From Platanthera guangdongensis (taxonomy: Eukaryota > Streptophyta > Magnoliopsida > Asparagales > Orchidaceae), in contig CM077159.1 of assembly GCA_039583875.1 (NCBI GenBank), positions 106,417,295-106,481,294 on the forward strand: a DNA stretch of 64,000 nt, read 5' to 3'. Both the position numbers and the translations under genes were made by a program. The notes beneath the pieces were generated by a model that saw nothing but the letters and a program-made list of their open reading frames with translations, was not told the DNA's origin and ran no database searches. Shown in pieces: positions 61,529-64,000 of this stretch. Each line of letters opens with the position of its first letter. The first letter of the stretch is position 1.

Positions 61529-62344
61529 TTCTAAAATTCTAACGGAAGCATCCGCTGCCTCTTTGGTTTCCTTGTCCACCTCTAGTATTCAATCTCCTTC
61601 TGAAGCTGGGCCTGCTTCCATCACACCCTCTACAGGTCTCGTACCACTAGTCTGGACTGCAAGATGGTCCACCTCTAATCTTTTTGCCCTATCTATTATC
61701 CGAGAGAGGCTAGAGTCAGCTATAAATAATAAAGCCTACCTCAGGGGGTCTCGTAAACCTTTGTAAAAATGCTTCGCGTACCCAGAGTTATCTAAATCAT
61801 AGGAATCAGAAAACCTAACAAGTTGCTGGAACTCTCGTTGGTACTCCACAACTGATTTAGGTCCTTGTTTTGACTGCAAAAACATTTCTTCAATTTCATC
61901 TCGAGCAGTAGAAGGAAAAAATGCTCTAAGAAGGCATCAAAGAACTAATTCTAGCTGATGTTAGTGTATACACATCGTTCAAAATAGGATCCTATATGGG
62001 ACTTCTGCCACCTCTTTGCGTGTGACTCTAGGACGGACACAACTAAAGAAACAACCATAATGACTAGACATCAGATTTTGGCCATCAACTCTTGCATAGA
62101 ATCCAACCATTCTTTTGTGTGGACAGCTGACTATGTCTCATGGTAAGTAGGTGGAGAAAGAGCTCGGAAGGTACTCAGCTAATTGGAAACGGGGGCCTGT
62201 TGTTGCACCGGGGCCTGTTAAGACTTGAAGGCATCTAAAATCGTAGTTATAGTCTGCCCCAGCTCCGACTGCTAGAAGGGAGTAGGGATTAGAGGAACAG
62301 GAATGCCTGTAGCTGGCTCCATATGTACCAAAATCTACTAACAA
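61529..62344 (-). pseudogene. GYP-1 gag N-terminal part
   Basis: Minus-strand fragments in several frames: LSTFRALSPPTYHET (62180-62130), the gag core entry; SVVEYQREFQQLVRFSDSYDL and HFYKGLRDPLR (61870-61760), the classic Retrotrans_gag stretch; and LSRIIDRAKRLE (61720-61680) leading to the Ser-rich tail. Heavily decayed. The C-terminal part with the zinc knuckle is at 35198-35598. Confidence 0.75.
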
Positions 62345-64000
62345 AATATGGATTTTGGGTTAGGTTTTCTCAACTTTGTGTAACGGGTGGACATACTTAC
62401 TATGAATCACAAATGGGCATACCACGTCTTTTGCTAATCCTGTTTGTCCGCAAACCGAATATTCAAGCGGGGGTAACACCATGTTCAATGACCTATTAGT
62501 CGCAGGATCAGTGCAAACTGATATCAATTATAAAACCCCCCTCCCGGAACACAAAACACAACCGAGGGGAGTTTTATGGCCAAAACAACCTCTTTGTGGT
62601 AGCATCAGTGCACGAGCTAATCTGTACAAAAAGTCGCCTATTATGTCGGCTAATATGATATCACAAATGCCAACCCAACCAAATGAAGAACATAGAAATC
62701 ATATTCCATAATAAGTAAATGTCCAAAATAGTACATCAATAATAAGAAGCTACATCAGCTCCTCAAATATCAGAGTACAAAAATCGGACCAAGGCTACTT
62801 CACAATGCTCACAACTCACATTAGTCATAGAAAGAAGTGTGGGTATTATCGTATCAGGCCTAGTCCCCCTGGCCTGGCTATCCTCCTACATAGGGCACTG
62901 CTGGTATACCGCTTGCGGAATATCCTCCAAAAATGCTAGATGTAGCAACTGTTAGTCAGAAAGAATAAGTGGCTATGACATCTGCTCACCCCGACGATGC
63001 TTAGGCACTGGATGGAGGAAGAGAAAAAGGAGCACAATATAATAGTAATATATATATAACAAATCAAATGACAAGAGATCATTAAATATTCAATAGTACA
63101 TGTATAAATAGTACGTCAATAGTAAGCAAGTAACAATGATAGTAATCAAAATATTAAAAGGTACATCTACTCTAACAGCATATTAATCAAAAGTATAGAA
63201 TTTAACTCAACTTATAAATATGCCCATATATATTTATAAGTTATGGATTAGGTACGTCAAAGTAACTGATGATATAAAAGTGACCATACAAATTTATATG
63301 ATGAGGATCTTTTGTGGTGCAATACAATGTTATTAAATGTATGCAATATGTTGACTAACCCACCTAGACACACACAAACACTAGCTTTGTCGACATAGAT
63401 CTTTAGTTCCCACTTTTCGAGCATGTAGCTAACCTCCCAAGCATCACTTGTCTTGGACAAACGGTGACAGTGGAGCAAACATCTCCACTACTAGGCGGGC
63501 ATACACACTACCATGCCTAGGTCTTCATACGCCTCAACGCTAAAAATATAATATCATAGCCCCTGTGTACTACGACTCAAAAGAGGACTTGGGTTGATGT
63601 GCACCAAGAGCTCAGTCCAACTGGGCTAAAACTGACACAAATGGGGTATTTGGGAGTGAATTCCAAAGAACCTAGCCTAACCATCCACTGGCACAGAAGG
63701 ATCCTTTGGAAGTGAGCACCAAAGGACCAAGCCCAACCGCCCAAGGTCTAGCTGCCAGCTCTTGTCGGTGTGATGACTGGCGAGCCCATAGACCTGCCAC
63801 CAAAAAATCAACGCAGGATCATATACCGTGTGTCAACACAGACACAAACCCATGCAAATCACATTTAACATGCCATCATTCATTATAGGGCTCCAATCGA
63901 GTCCCTTCATATTTAACAAAGGATGACAAACTATCTTAATCACTACACCAATCCCTCACTACTACCTGTAGGGAGTTAACATAACTCTAAGTAGTGAACT
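62345..64000 (-). repeat. GYP-1 leader and probable 5' LTR (last part)
   Basis: No coding likeness found. By position, upstream of GYP-1 gag in sense, it should hold leader, primer site and 5' LTR. I cannot find a clear TGGTATCAGAG. A CCCGTTACA stretch in sense near 62382-62394 may be the LTR end. A short direct repeat occurs at 63598-63750. This remains uncertain. Confidence 0.35.
63598..63750. repeat. Short degenerate tandem repeat, period about 62
   Basis: Three copies of 'gtgnaccaaagnaccnagcccaaccg..' (63598, 63655 and 63714) separated by 57-62 bases, within the probable GYP-1 5' LTR. Confidence 0.5.

Larger units (their letters stand above)
1..64000 (-). mobile_element. GYP-1: outermost Ty3/gypsy chromovirus (Tekay-like), split by nested insertions
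   Basis: The oldest layer of the window is a minus-strand gypsy element whose parts appear in the order gag, CCHC, PR, RT, RNase H, INT, integrase tail when read from right to left: 62344-61529, 35598-33083, 16218-15540 and 2060-1602. The gaps are filled by COP-F, ATH-C and COP-A, each with a matching 5-bp TSD, so the pieces are one element. The PR-RT-RH-INT order is that of Ty3/gypsy. The integrase tail has the GPY-type motif and an EPVRIIDYDVRRLRSKSV stretch like the end of Tekay-type chromovirus polyproteins. The outer ends of the element are not resolved, so the true limits may lie outside the window. All coding parts hold stops. Confidence 0.8.

Overview
The window reads as repeat-rich plant nuclear DNA, most likely from a flowering plant with a large genome. 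I find no host gene, rRNA, tRNA or CRISPR. Almost every coding stretch is a decayed piece of an LTR retrotransposon, and every primer-binding site I can read is a plant type: tRNA-Met-like TGGTATCAGAG in the Copia elements and TRIMs, and TGnCGTTGCCGGGGA-like in the Athila-type elements. The lineages (SIRE-like Copia, other Copia, Tekay-like chromovirus, Athila) are those usual in angiosperms. Species cannot be told from the sequence.

The layout is a nest of at least eleven elements, mostly dated relative to each other by 5-bp target-site duplications (TSDs). The outermost is GYP-1, a minus-strand Ty3/gypsy chromovirus spanning the whole window. Its gag (61529-62344 and 35198-35598), protease, RT-RNase H (33083-35197), integrase (15540-16218) and integrase tail (1602-2060) are split by three insertions: COP-A (2066-15534, TSD TACTC), ATH-C (16224-33077, TSD GCCTC) and COP-F (35604-61523, TSD CTCCA). 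Inside COP-A, next to its primer-binding site, lies a plus-strand fragment COP-E (12512-13961) related to COP-F. Inside the 5' LTR of ATH-C lie a plus-strand Copia joined to a TRIM (COP-B plus TRIM-1, 24667-31174, one shared TSD CACCT) and a second TRIM (TRIM-2, 32129-32430, TSD AATTG). Inside COP-F lie COP-G (37825-51086, TSD TGGTG), whose 3' LTR holds a solo LTR, SOLO-H (39236-41614, TSD CGTTG), and ATH-D (52794-60160, TSD ATCAT).

COP-A, COP-B and COP-G are SIRE-like Copia elements (UBN2-type gag, zinc knuckle, PR, INT, RT, RNase H). COP-A also carries a long third ORF after pol. ATH-C and ATH-D are Athila-type elements that keep gag and protease but have lost RT, RNase H and integrase; ATH-C keeps a downstream Athila-type ORF. 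None looks autonomous: every coding region holds stops or frameshifts.

The most striking pattern is that most element families here carry private arrays of short CpG-rich palindromes in LTR, leader or linker DNA (TCGTCGA..TCGACGA, GGTCACGCCCGTGACC, GCGCAC-based, GTTGAGTGAG..CTCACTCAAC, GACCGCGCGGTC, TGTGTCGACACA and others). One of them, the CGACGA type, occurs in several unrelated Copia and Gypsy families and also lies in frame inside two Copia polyproteins.
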